NCBI RefSeq assembly: GCF_000011905.1
Contig: NC_002936.3
Location: 992,001-1,056,000 of the forward strand
DNA: 64,000 bases
Reading direction: 5' to 3'
From: Dehalococcoides mccartyi 195
GTDB taxonomy: Bacteria; Chloroflexota; Dehalococcoidia; Dehalococcoidales; Dehalococcoidaceae
Part shown: positions 1-6,516 of the stretch, one piece after another
How positions within the stretch are numbered: the stretch's first letter is position 1
Layout: each line of letters opens with the position of its first letter
Notes under the pieces: model-generated
The model's database searches: none
What the model was told of the DNA's origin: nothing
The model's input: only the letters and a program-made list of their open reading frames with translations
Program-made: the position numbers and the translations under genes

Positions 1-254
1 TCCTCGAAGCGGGCGATGGTCTCGATCAGGCTGGAGAAGGTGGAGCTTATCGTGAATTCCTTCACTCCCAGCTTCCTGCAGTCGGAAAGGATCGTCTCGA
101 TGTCGTCGTCCCAAATGACCTCGGCGAAGTTCGGCAGGTCGTTTCCGGCTTCCTTGCTGTAAAGGTAGGCCTGTCCGAGTGTCCAGTGGCATCCGATCTC
201 GTCCCATTTCATTCCGGGCTTTGCGTTCTCAATGGCTTCGATTGTGTACTTCAT
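1..254 (-). CDS. Partial phage hypothetical protein (C-terminus outside window)
   Basis: Read leftward from an ATG at 254-252, the frame stays open for 84 codons to the window edge with no stop, so the gene is cut by the window. A strong SD (AAGGAGGA, 262-269) lies 7 bases upstream of the ATG. The N-terminus reads MKYTIEAIENAKPGMKWDE and is followed by an acidic, Trp-containing region. I recognise no domain. It is the last visible gene of the leftward phage block and carries upstream a 46-bp sequence (280-325) that recurs upstream of the gene at 779-1474, so the two may share a regulator. Confidence 0.6.
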   Translation of the reverse strand, partial: MKYTIEAIENAKPGMKWDEIGCHWTLGQAYLYSKEAGNDLPNFAEVIWDDDIETILSDCRKLGVKEFTISSTFSSLIETIARFE

Positions 255-279
255 GGTGGTTTCCTCCTTGTTCTGTGTT

Positions 280-325
280 CCTTTTGGTATGTACATATAT
301 CACTCTGAACGCCTGTAATAGCAAG
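280..325 (-). repeat. 46-bp upstream repeat, copy 1
   Basis: This block matches 1515-1560 at 39 of 46 positions by hand count, with no gaps, and lies between the 386-562 gene and the gene starting at 254. Both copies contain a TATA-rich near-palindrome (ATGTACAT here, ATGTATATACAT in copy 2) and the constant core CACTCTGAA on the + strand. It is most likely a shared leader or operator for two phage transcription units. Confidence 0.6.
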
Positions 326-385
326 TTAATTCGGAGAATATATGTGACAATCCTGCGGGAATATCCGAGGCCGTAATTGTGTAGT

Positions 386-562
386 TTACGCCTCGCCGGT
401 CAGGATAAATTTTGCGTATTCTGACCGGTGATCCTCAAGGTAGAGAACCAGCTCGTAGAAGTCTCTCTCGTAGGCCAGCCGCTGGACGGCGGTGACATCA
501 AACATATTCGTGAGGCCGGTGTCCCGGATGGCGAGGATCTGCTCTTTTACTTTTTCATCCAT
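386..562 (-). CDS. DUF5049 small phage protein
   Basis: A protein of about 58 residues beginning MDEKVKEQILAIRDTG and ending near FILTGEA. I recognise this pattern from DUF5049 proteins in prophages and conjugative elements of Firmicutes; the function is unknown. I chose the ATG at 562 over an upstream in-frame codon at 586 because family members begin with this Met and because it overlaps the stop of the DUF4314 gene (TAAGATG), a typical coupled start. Confidence 0.65.
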   Translation of the reverse strand: MDEKVKEQILAIRDTGLTNMFDVTAVQRLAYERDFYELVLYLEDHRSEYAKFILTGEA

Positions 563-563
563 C

Positions 564-788
564 TTAGTCCACCACCTTCCTGACAAAGTCGATGCCGTAG
601 ATCACGTTCAGGCCGCAGCCGTTATCCCAGTTCACCATAAGGCTTCCGGTATCATCGACACCCGTAACCGTTCCTTTGGTGCCAATGGGTGGAGCATGCA
701 CATCGTCCATCTGAAGAAGCTCCACGCGGGTGCCTGCCGGGTAGCGCAGGCGGAGCGCTTCAAGCTCGTGCTGCTTTATCATTCGCAT
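564..788 (-). CDS. DUF4314 domain protein
   Basis: A 74-residue protein with the small beta-rich pattern of DUF4314: GTRVELLQMDD, then GTKGTVTGVDDTG and a tail ending in VDFVRK-like sequence. The family is common in Firmicute phages beside DUF5049 and terminase genes; its role is unknown. The SD GGAGG sits 7 bases before the ATG at 788. The start overlaps the end of the upstream gene (779-1474) by 10 bases, so the two are probably translationally coupled. Confidence 0.7.
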   Translation of the reverse strand: MRMIKQHELEALRLRYPAGTRVELLQMDDVHAPPIGTKGTVTGVDDTGSLMVNWDNGCGLNVIYGIDFVRKVVD

Positions 789-1474
789 GCCGCCACCTCC
801 TTTTCCGGTGCGCCGTTCTTCCAGCTGGAGTTGCCGGAAAGGTTCTGAAGGAGAATCTTGCGCTCGGCCTTGTACTCGTTTCCGATGAAGCCAAGCCGCA
901 GGAGGAAGCAGCGGAAGGCGTATTTCTCGTTGTCGACTTCCTTCTCGGTGGCGCTTACCCGCTTCAAATCCTTACTCATCTTGCAAAGGGCTGCGATGAA
1001 GTGGGTGTAAGCCTTGACTGCTTCCGGCTCCGGCAGTTCGGAAAACCAAGGGAAGGTGACCTTATCCTCTGTGATCTCGATGCCGAGATCGTCAATGCCG
1101 AGTGCCTTCTTGATGAGGCTTTCCTTGGCGGTTAGGAGGTTGGTGAGGTTTCCGACCGCAGCCTTCTCCAGCGGGAGGCTGACCGTGAGGCCGGTGCCTT
1201 CGTCCGCTTCCGGTTCCTCTGCGGTGGCTTCCTCGTCGGTGCTTTCGATTTCCTCAGCCGGAGTGAAGCCGTCCGCGATGAGGTTGTGGATCAGGCGCTC
1301 CAGCTTGTCCGCGTCCTCGCAGGTGACGCCGCCTTCCTTGTCGACCGTGATGTCGCCGATCTCGAAGGCGCAGGTGGGCATGAACTTGTAGACTGCCTTG
1401 TCGCCGGTGAGCTCTGCGATGGCTGCGACCAGTGCTTTTCTTTCTTTTCCGGTTACGTTGTAGTTTGCTTTCAT
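779..1474 (-). CDS. Conserved mobile-element protein ('virulence-related' family)
   Basis: A 231-residue protein whose start (MKANYNVTGKERKALV, then a KFMPTCAFEIG stretch) matches a family often labelled 'virulence-related protein' in Clostridia prophages and integrative elements; the label has no biochemical support that I know of. It has three parts: a small N-terminal alpha/beta domain, an acidic linker rich in E and T around residues 75-95, and a C-terminal helical domain ending in a lysine- and glutamate-rich tail. SD GGAGG precedes the ATG. A TTGAAA/TATATA promoter and the second 46-bp repeat lie upstream. Confidence 0.6.
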   Translation of the reverse strand: MKANYNVTGKERKALVAAIAELTGDKAVYKFMPTCAFEIGDITVDKEGGVTCEDADKLERLIHNLIADGFTPAEEIESTDEEATAEEPEADEGTGLTVSLPLEKAAVGNLTNLLTAKESLIKKALGIDDLGIEITEDKVTFPWFSELPEPEAVKAYTHFIAALCKMSKDLKRVSATEKEVDNEKYAFRCFLLRLGFIGNEYKAERKILLQNLSGNSSWKNGAPEKEVAACE

Positions 1475-1514
1475 TGTGTGTACCTCCGTTTTTCAAATGT
1501 GGTTTTTGGCTGTG

Positions 1515-1560
1515 CCTTTTGGCATGTATATACATCACTCTGAAAGCCTTATATAGCAAG
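1515..1560 (-). repeat. 46-bp upstream repeat, copy 2
   Basis: Second copy of the 280-325 block. It includes a perfect 12-bp palindrome, ATGTATATACAT. It begins inside the -10 of the promoter at 1550-1579, so most of the repeat would lie in the transcribed leader of the 779-1474 gene, suggesting an operator or a leader structure. Confidence 0.6.
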
Positions 1561-1579
1561 CGTTTTCTCGATATTTCAA
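1550..1579 (-). promoter_or_regulatory. Candidate sigma-A promoter for the 'virulence-related' gene
   Basis: On the minus strand TTGAAA (1579-1574) is followed after 18 bases by TATATA (1555-1550), predicting a start near 1543 and a leader of about 70 bases. The equivalent spot upstream of copy 1 has a poorer match. Confidence 0.4.
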
Positions 1580-1619
1580 AGGAATATAATCGACAAATAT
1601 ACAGGGCAGAAATTGTGTA

Positions 1620-2885
1620 CTATACACCCGCCGTCGGAGAGGTCTCGACCTCTTTTGCCAGAGCGGAGTAGTAGAGCTTTTCGCCGTTTCTTACTACATA
1701 CACATTTTCCGTATCGCCAGTATCCTCCACATAGCGCCGGAGGATGACAGAGGCGTATTTCGGATCAAGCTCCATCATGCAGCAGATACGGTTGAGCTGT
1801 TCGCAGGCCATGAGCGTGGAGCCGGAGCCGCCAAATGTATCAATGACCACAGAATTCTCCTGAGAGGAGTTCTTTATAGGATAGCCCAGAAGATCCAGCG
1901 GTTTGCTGGTCGGGTGATCCTTATTACGCTTTGGTTTGTCATAGTTCCAGATGGTCGTCTGCTTTCTGTCGGAATACCACGGGTGTTTGCCGTTTTGCAA
2001 AAATCCGTAGAGCACCGGCTCATGCTGCCACTGATAATCGGAGCGACCGAGCACGAGGCTGTTCTTTACCCAGATACACACACCGGCGAGATGGAAGCCT
2101 GCGTCAATGAATGCCTTCCTAAAGGTGAGGCCTTCGGTGTCTGCATGGAAGCAGTAGGCCGCTCCGCCTTTTTCGAGGTGGTCAGCCATGTTCTTGAATG
2201 CCGCCAGAAGGAACTTGTAAAATTCCTCGCCCTTTAAGGAGTCGTTCTGGATCGTCAGACCGTCCGAGGCTTTGAAGGATACGCCGTAAGGAGGATCGGT
2301 CAGGATGAGGTTTGCTTTCTTGCCGTCCATGAGCTTTTCCACATCTTCCGGAGAAGTGGCGTCGCCACACATGAGGCGGTGCCTGCCGACTGTCCAGATG
2401 TCGCCGGGCTCCACGAAGGAAGCCTTCTCCAAAGCGGAAGTCAGGTCAAAGTCGTCATCGGCGATGTCCTTTTCGTTTTCGGTGCCGAGGAGCTTGTCGA
2501 GTTCACCGGCATCAAAGCCAAGGAGCGAGAGGTCAAAGGACTGATCCTGCAGGTCGGATAATTCGACCGACAGCATTTCCTCATCCCATCCGGCATTGAG
2601 CGCCAGCTGATTATCCGCAAGGATATATGCTCGCTTCTGGGCTTCCGTCAGGTTCTCGGCAAAGACGCAGGGCACGTTTTCATAGCCTTCCTCGCGGGCA
2701 GCCTGTACACGTCCGTGTCCGACGAGGATGTTATAGTCCGCGTCAATGACCGCAGGGCTAACAAAGCCAAACTCCCGAAGGGAAGCTCTAAGCTGCGCGA
2801 TCTGTTCCTTGGAATGCGTTCTGGCGTTCCGGGCGTAGGGTACCAGCTTATCTATAGGTACCTGTTCAAATCTTTCTGTATTCAT
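1620..2885 (-). CDS. ParB-domain DNA methyltransferase (phage)
   Basis: A 421-residue fusion. Residues 1 to about 100 form a ParB/Srx-like domain (PIDKLVPYARNARTHS, then LVGHGRVQAA). The remainder is a beta-class N4-cytosine/N6-adenine DNA methyltransferase with the catalytic motif TDPPYG near residue 195 and the SAM-binding FGGSGST near residue 365. Such proteins are frequent beside terminase genes of Firmicute phages and probably protect phage DNA from host restriction or mark it for packaging. It starts directly after the stop of the small terminase gene. Confidence 0.85.
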   Translation of the reverse strand: MNTERFEQVPIDKLVPYARNARTHSKEQIAQLRASLREFGFVSPAVIDADYNILVGHGRVQAAREEGYENVPCVFAENLTEAQKRAYILADNQLALNAGWDEEMLSVELSDLQDQSFDLSLLGFDAGELDKLLGTENEKDIADDDFDLTSALEKASFVEPGDIWTVGRHRLMCGDATSPEDVEKLMDGKKANLILTDPPYGVSFKASDGLTIQNDSLKGEEFYKFLLAAFKNMADHLEKGGAAYCFHADTEGLTFRKAFIDAGFHLAGVCIWVKNSLVLGRSDYQWQHEPVLYGFLQNGKHPWYSDRKQTTIWNYDKPKRNKDHPTSKPLDLLGYPIKNSSQENSVVIDTFGGSGSTLMACEQLNRICCMMELDPKYASVILRRYVEDTGDTENVYVVRNGEKLYYSALAKEVETSPTAGV

Positions 2886-3467
2886 TTACATGTTCCTCCT
2901 GCTTCGAAGCAGCTGCTCCATCACGCTGTCCTGCGGACTGCCTTCAAATGGCTCGGTGCAGTTCTGCTTTACAATGTCGTAAATCTCATACCAGAGCAGG
3001 TTGGCCTGCTTCTGGAAATTAAGAGAGAGCTGCACGAATGGACTCGCAATCGCAGCTCCCGTAGTCGGGTGTTTTCCGAGCAGGCCGTATTTGCTGACCG
3101 CCTCGGAGCACTGAATATATCTGGCAAAGGCCTCGGAGTAGCTTTCGAGTAGGCGCTTGTTTACGAGCCTGTCGCAGCCGCGCTCCTTGAGCCACAGCCA
3201 TGTTTCCTTATAGATTTCATCTGCGCCCAGCGGCTTGCCGTCCTTCTGCTGTGCAGATAGGTAGTCGTCCGGGCTTGGCATATCCATGCCTTCGAGCTCC
3301 ACGCCGTCACCGATGTTCTCTGTATCGAGGTCAGTTAAGTCGTCTGTGAAGTCGGGAAGCTCCATGCGCCTTGCCGGTGCTCCTCTTGTGATTTTGTCGG
3401 CGAGGGCGTCAGGTTTGGAGCCTGCTTTTACACGCCGCCCGCCGCGATTGGTTCCGTCTTTTGCCAC
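2886..3467 (-). CDS. Phage terminase small subunit, P27-like
   Basis: About 193 residues. The protein begins with a basic segment (AKDGTNRGGRRVKAGSKPDAL) and continues with an acidic linker and a helical C-terminal part (KETWLWLKERG, YSEAFARYIQ, PFVQLSLNFQKQANLLW) typical of P27-family small terminases, which recognise DNA for packaging. I chose the GTG at 3467: AAGGAG lies 8 bases upstream. The open frame to 3632 has no SD and an atypical Pro/Arg-rich N-terminus. The large terminase should follow downstream but is not among the genes seen here. Confidence 0.7.
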   Translation of the reverse strand: MAKDGTNRGGRRVKAGSKPDALADKITRGAPARRMELPDFTDDLTDLDTENIGDGVELEGMDMPSPDDYLSAQQKDGKPLGADEIYKETWLWLKERGCDRLVNKRLLESYSEAFARYIQCSEAVSKYGLLGKHPTTGAAIASPFVQLSLNFQKQANLLWYEIYDIVKQNCTEPFEGSPQDSVMEQLLRSRRNM

Positions 3468-3583
3468 GTCAATCACTCCTTGTCTTATCGGGCTGGGTTT
3501 AATACCCCGTTTGAATTGCAATTTTTGCGAAGAAGACCCCGCGCCGTTTTCCGGGAAAACAGGTCGTAGAGATTTCACCCGCC

Positions 3584-3931
3584 CTACCGGTCGCCGCGCT
3601 CGTGGTGAATCTTCTCGTGGCACGAACGACAAAGGCTCATGAGATTGGACTCCTCGTTCGTTCCTCCGTCAGCAAGAGGAATGATGTGGTGGACTTCCTC
3701 GACCGCGACGTAGCGTCCGGCCTTTAAGCACTGCTCACAGAGCGGGTGCTTGTGGACATACCTGTCACGGATTCGTTTCCAAGCTCTGCCGTAGCGTTTG
3801 CCGGGAGAGTAGCCGCGCTGGAACTTCTCGTAGTGTTGTTCCATCACCTTGGCGTGCTCCTCGCAGTAAGCACCGTCGGTCAGGTTCGGGCAGCCGGGAA
3901 AGCGGCACGGTCGTTTTGGTTTCCTTGGCAT
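3584..3931 (-). CDS. HNH endonuclease (phage)
   Basis: A 115-residue protein with an N-terminal zinc-ribbon-like segment (CRFPGCP...CEEH) and a C-terminal HNH motif: CEQCLKAG, then VEEVHHIIPLADGG, then NLMSLCRSCHEKIH. HNH proteins next to small terminase genes are known to assist cos or headful DNA cleavage during packaging. SD AAGGAGG lies 7 bases before the ATG. It is the first gene after a terminator and candidate late promoter (3956-4035), so it would open the late operon. Confidence 0.85.
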   Translation of the reverse strand: MPRKPKRPCRFPGCPNLTDGAYCEEHAKVMEQHYEKFQRGYSPGKRYGRAWKRIRDRYVHKHPLCEQCLKAGRYVAVEEVHHIIPLADGGTNEESNLMSLCRSCHEKIHHERGDR

Positions 3932-3955
3932 AAGCCGCGCCTCCTTTCGGGCAAA

Positions 3956-3988
3956 GAAAAAGCCCTGCAGGATAATCCCACAAGGCTT
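3956..3988 (-). terminator. Terminator between early and late phage genes
   Basis: On the minus strand AAGCC...GGCTT arms with inner GGAT/ATCC pairing form a hairpin that runs into TTTTT (plus 3956-3960). It follows the DUF1492 regulator gene and precedes the HNH gene. Confidence 0.5.
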
Positions 3989-4029
3989 GGTGGCTGCGCG
4001 TGCAGCCGTTTCTTTATTCTGTTTCGCTG

Positions 4030-4035
4030 ATTATA
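4030..4035 (-). promoter_or_regulatory. Candidate late promoter -10
   Basis: The minus strand carries TATAAT here with no good -35 at 16-18 bases, which would fit an activator-dependent late promoter served by the adjacent DUF1492/ArpU-like protein. A perfect GGCTGC-GCGT-GCAGCC hairpin (3992-4007) lies just downstream. This is an inference from position and one hexamer only. Confidence 0.3.
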
Positions 4036-4093
4036 TACTATCATAAGTGGCAGGTGGGCATCTTAGGACAAATATGGACATTTCGGGCGCATT

Positions 4094-4522
4094 TCATATT
4101 TCGATAGGATTTTCAGGGAGAGATGCATGCAGCAGTGCGTTTCCGTGCCAGCGCCGGATGGTGCGGGCATCTGCACAAAGCTCGGTGCCGATCTGCTCCC
4201 ATGTATAGTTGTGGATGTAACGGTACTTCAAAACCATGCGCTCGTCGGTGTCCGGAACTGCCTCGATCACTTCCCGGATCTGCTTTTTCAGGTCGGAAAG
4301 CATCTCAAGCTCCCGTGCAATTCTTTGTTCCAAGTCCCAGAGCTTTTCAAGCGTCCGGGCAAAGGGAGCCTCGGTGTTCCTTGAAGTCTGCACCCGGTCT
4401 TTATCATATTGGATAGCCGACACGCTGCCCGCCATCTCACGAAGGTTCTGGGCTTCCATCGTATCGGACTTGATTCTCTGATCAAGGCGGTAGGCCTGAT
4501 GGAGATATTCTTTTACTGTCAT
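4094..4522 (-). CDS. DUF1492 / ArpU-like late transcription regulator
   Basis: A 142-residue protein with a coiled-coil N-terminal half (KLWDLEQRIARELEML) and a C-terminal sigma-70 region 4-like helix-turn-helix: VLKYRYIHNYTWEQIGTEL followed by ARTIRRWHGNAL. DUF1492/RinA/ArpU proteins activate late gene transcription in Firmicute phages. Its place as the last early gene, upstream of the HNH-terminase block, supports that role. The start overlaps the stop of the preceding gene by 4 bases. Confidence 0.7.
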   Translation of the reverse strand: MTVKEYLHQAYRLDQRIKSDTMEAQNLREMAGSVSAIQYDKDRVQTSRNTEAPFARTLEKLWDLEQRIARELEMLSDLKKQIREVIEAVPDTDERMVLKYRYIHNYTWEQIGTELCADARTIRRWHGNALLHASLPENPIEI

Positions 4523-4743
4523 TTAGGCTTAGCCTCCTCTCGTAGTTTTGTGATTAGGTACTCGCCGTCCACGCTCGTTAGGGTCTTGTACCAGCCGGAG
4601 CGGAAGAAGCGCTCGCATTCCAGCGCGTCTGCCATCGCGGCCTTGTTGCCGGACTTCTTTTTCAGGCGCTTCAGGGCGTTGCGGTAATCCTTCACGGCCT
4701 GCAGCACGATTGCGTTTGCGAGATTTTCATAAGGATCGCTCAT
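4519..4743 (-). CDS. Small phage hypothetical protein
   Basis: A 74-residue basic, helical protein (MSDPYENLANAIVLQAV, KRLKKKSGNKAAM, WYKTLTSVDGEYLI). No domain recognised, though similar small proteins sit between the SNF2 helicase and the DUF1492 gene in other Firmicute prophages. The ATG at 4743 overlaps the stop of the helicase gene by one base. Confidence 0.6.
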   Translation of the reverse strand: MSDPYENLANAIVLQAVKDYRNALKRLKKKSGNKAAMADALECERFFRSGWYKTLTSVDGEYLITKLREEAKPK

Positions 4744-6089
4744 CACACCACCTCGGCTTTGACCGCGTCGATCAGTGCCGACTGTGTCAGTTCTTTCTTG
4801 GTGAGTGCCCGCATGATCCGCTCATCAATGGTGCCCTTTGTGATGATGTGCTGGATCACCACGGTATGGGACTCTTGGCCTTGCCTCCAGAGGCGGGCGT
4901 TGGTCTGCTGGTAGAGTTCCAGCGACCATGTGAGCCCGAACCATACAAGGGTGGAGCCTCCGGCCTGAAGGTTTAGGCCATGACCGGCAGAGGCCGGATG
5001 TATGACTGCTACAGGAATCTTTCCCGCATTCCAGTCAGCGATATCGCGGCTTGTCTTGATCTCCCGAACATTGAAGCGGTTCTTTATGCGGGATAAGTCG
5101 TGCCGGAACCAGTAGGCTACAAGGAGCGGTTTTTCATTGGCGGCCTCGATAATATCCTCCAAAGCGTCCAGCTTTCTGTCGTGAAACTCGATGATTTCTC
5201 CGGTATCCGCATAAATCGCACCATTGGCCAGCTGGGAGAGCTTCCCGGTGAGGGATGCTGCATTGGCAGCGGTGACTTCGCCGTCTGGGAGCTGCAGGAT
5301 GAACTCCTGCTTCAAATCCTCGTAGCGGTCACGCTCCGATTCCGAAAGCTGCACCTCATAGGCCGTGGATACCAGCTCCGGCATCTTTAAGTGGTCGGTC
5401 GATTTCATGGAAATCGTGATATCCGAGATTTTCCGGTAAATCGCGTCCTCCGCATAGAGCAGCGGCTTGTAGGAGTAGATGATCTCGCCGTTTCGCTTGT
5501 CCGGCATGAAGTAATTTGTCCGGTATTGTGTGATGAAGCGTCCGAGGCGCTCACCCATATCCAGCACTTTGAACTCTGCCCACAGATCCATGAGACCGTT
5601 GGAGGAAGGTGTGCCGGTGAGGCCGATAATGCGATGGAGTCTGGGTCTAACCTTCATCAGAGACTTGAAGCGCTTTGACTTGTGGTTTTTGAAGGACGAT
5701 AGCTCGTCGATAATCACCATATCGTAGTCAAAGGGAAAGCCGGACTCGTCAATGAGCCACTGCAGGTTTTCGCGGTTGATGATCGTGATGTCCGCTTGCT
5801 GCATAAGTGCTGCTTTTCGCTCCTTGGCAGTCCCGACTGCGACCGAAAAGGTTAGACCCGCAAGGTGACTCCATTTCTGGATTTCCGAAGGCCAAGTATC
5901 ACGGGCGACTCGTAAGGGAGCGACCACCAGAACGCGCCGTACCTCGAAGCTGTCAAACAAGAGATCATATACAGCAGTCAGGGAGATCACCGTTTTGCCA
6001 AGTCCCATATCTAAAAGGACAGCGGCCACGGGATGCTTTTCGATGTAGCGGATGGCATAGTCCTGATAATCATGTGGCGTGAAGTTCAT
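4743..6089 (-). CDS. SNF2-family DEAD/DEAH helicase (phage)
   Basis: About 448 residues with the full SF2/SNF2 motif set: HDYQDYAIRYIEKHP near the start, Walker A MGLGKTV around residue 32, DEAH-like VIIDELSSFKN, motif III GLTGTPSSN and C-terminal PASAGHGLNLQ plus QQTNARLWRQGQ. It is a replication-module helicase of Firmicute phages. I chose the ATG at 6089, preceded by GGAGGG, over an upstream in-frame start at 6122. The start overlaps the VRR-NUC gene by 20 bases. Confidence 0.85.
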   Translation of the reverse strand: MNFTPHDYQDYAIRYIEKHPVAAVLLDMGLGKTVISLTAVYDLLFDSFEVRRVLVVAPLRVARDTWPSEIQKWSHLAGLTFSVAVGTAKERKAALMQQADITIINRENLQWLIDESGFPFDYDMVIIDELSSFKNHKSKRFKSLMKVRPRLHRIIGLTGTPSSNGLMDLWAEFKVLDMGERLGRFITQYRTNYFMPDKRNGEIIYSYKPLLYAEDAIYRKISDITISMKSTDHLKMPELVSTAYEVQLSESERDRYEDLKQEFILQLPDGEVTAANAASLTGKLSQLANGAIYADTGEIIEFHDRKLDALEDIIEAANEKPLLVAYWFRHDLSRIKNRFNVREIKTSRDIADWNAGKIPVAVIHPASAGHGLNLQAGGSTLVWFGLTWSLELYQQTNARLWRQGQESHTVVIQHIITKGTIDERIMRALTKKELTQSALIDAVKAEVV

Positions 6090-6363
6090 CAAGCATCCCT
6101 CCAATCTGTGAGATATCGTCAATGACGTAAACCTTGAATCCCAGCTCCCGAAGAAGTCGGTGTCTTGCCAGCTGGAGCGGGCGCGGTTTCTTTCCCGGAG
6201 CCTTTAGCTCCGCAAAAGCCATAACACCTCCCGGAAGAAGGACAAGCCTGTCCGGCATCCCGTCAAAGCCCGGAGAGACGAACTTGGGCGCGATGCCTCC
6301 CATTGATTTCACTGCATTTATCAGCTTTTTCTCAATTGTCTTTTCATCTATTTTCATTTCCAT
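6070..6363 (-). CDS. VRR-NUC domain nuclease
   Basis: A 97-residue protein of the VRR-NUC type, a minimal PD-(D/E)xK nuclease fold found as a free-standing Holliday-junction-like nuclease in phage replication modules. Visible motifs are GIAPKFVSPGFDGMPDRLVLLPGG (metal-binding Asp in the GMPDRL part), then MAFAELKAPG holding the E-x-K, and KPRPLQLARHRLL. The start at 6363 has AAAGGAG 4 bases upstream; the Met at 6357 is an alternative. It lies between VapE and the SNF2 helicase. Confidence 0.8.
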   Translation of the reverse strand: MEMKIDEKTIEKKLINAVKSMGGIAPKFVSPGFDGMPDRLVLLPGGVMAFAELKAPGKKPRPLQLARHRLLRELGFKVYVIDDISQIGGMLDELHAT

Positions 6364-6376
6364 TCATCTCCTTTGA

Positions 6377-6516
6377 GTGGACAAGGTGGAACAAGCGGAC
6401 AGCTTTTTCCTATATTTATCTACGCGGGTGTGCGCAGGTGCCTGTGTGGCCTCCTTTTTCTGTTTTGCCGGATTAAATAAAGGGAAAAAGTTGTCCTTGT
6501 CCACGAGGTTGTCCAC
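6377..6516. repeat. Inverted and direct GTGGACAA repeats between vapE and VRR-NUC
   Basis: This non-coding gap holds GTGGACAAGG at 6377-6386, its exact inverse CCTTGTCCAC at 6495-6504 and another TTGTCCAC at 6509-6516, plus near-copies (GGAACAAG, TTGTCC). The A+T-rich middle (TTTTTCCTATATTTATC) and the neighbouring primase gene make a replication origin or an initiator-binding site possible. Confidence 0.4.
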
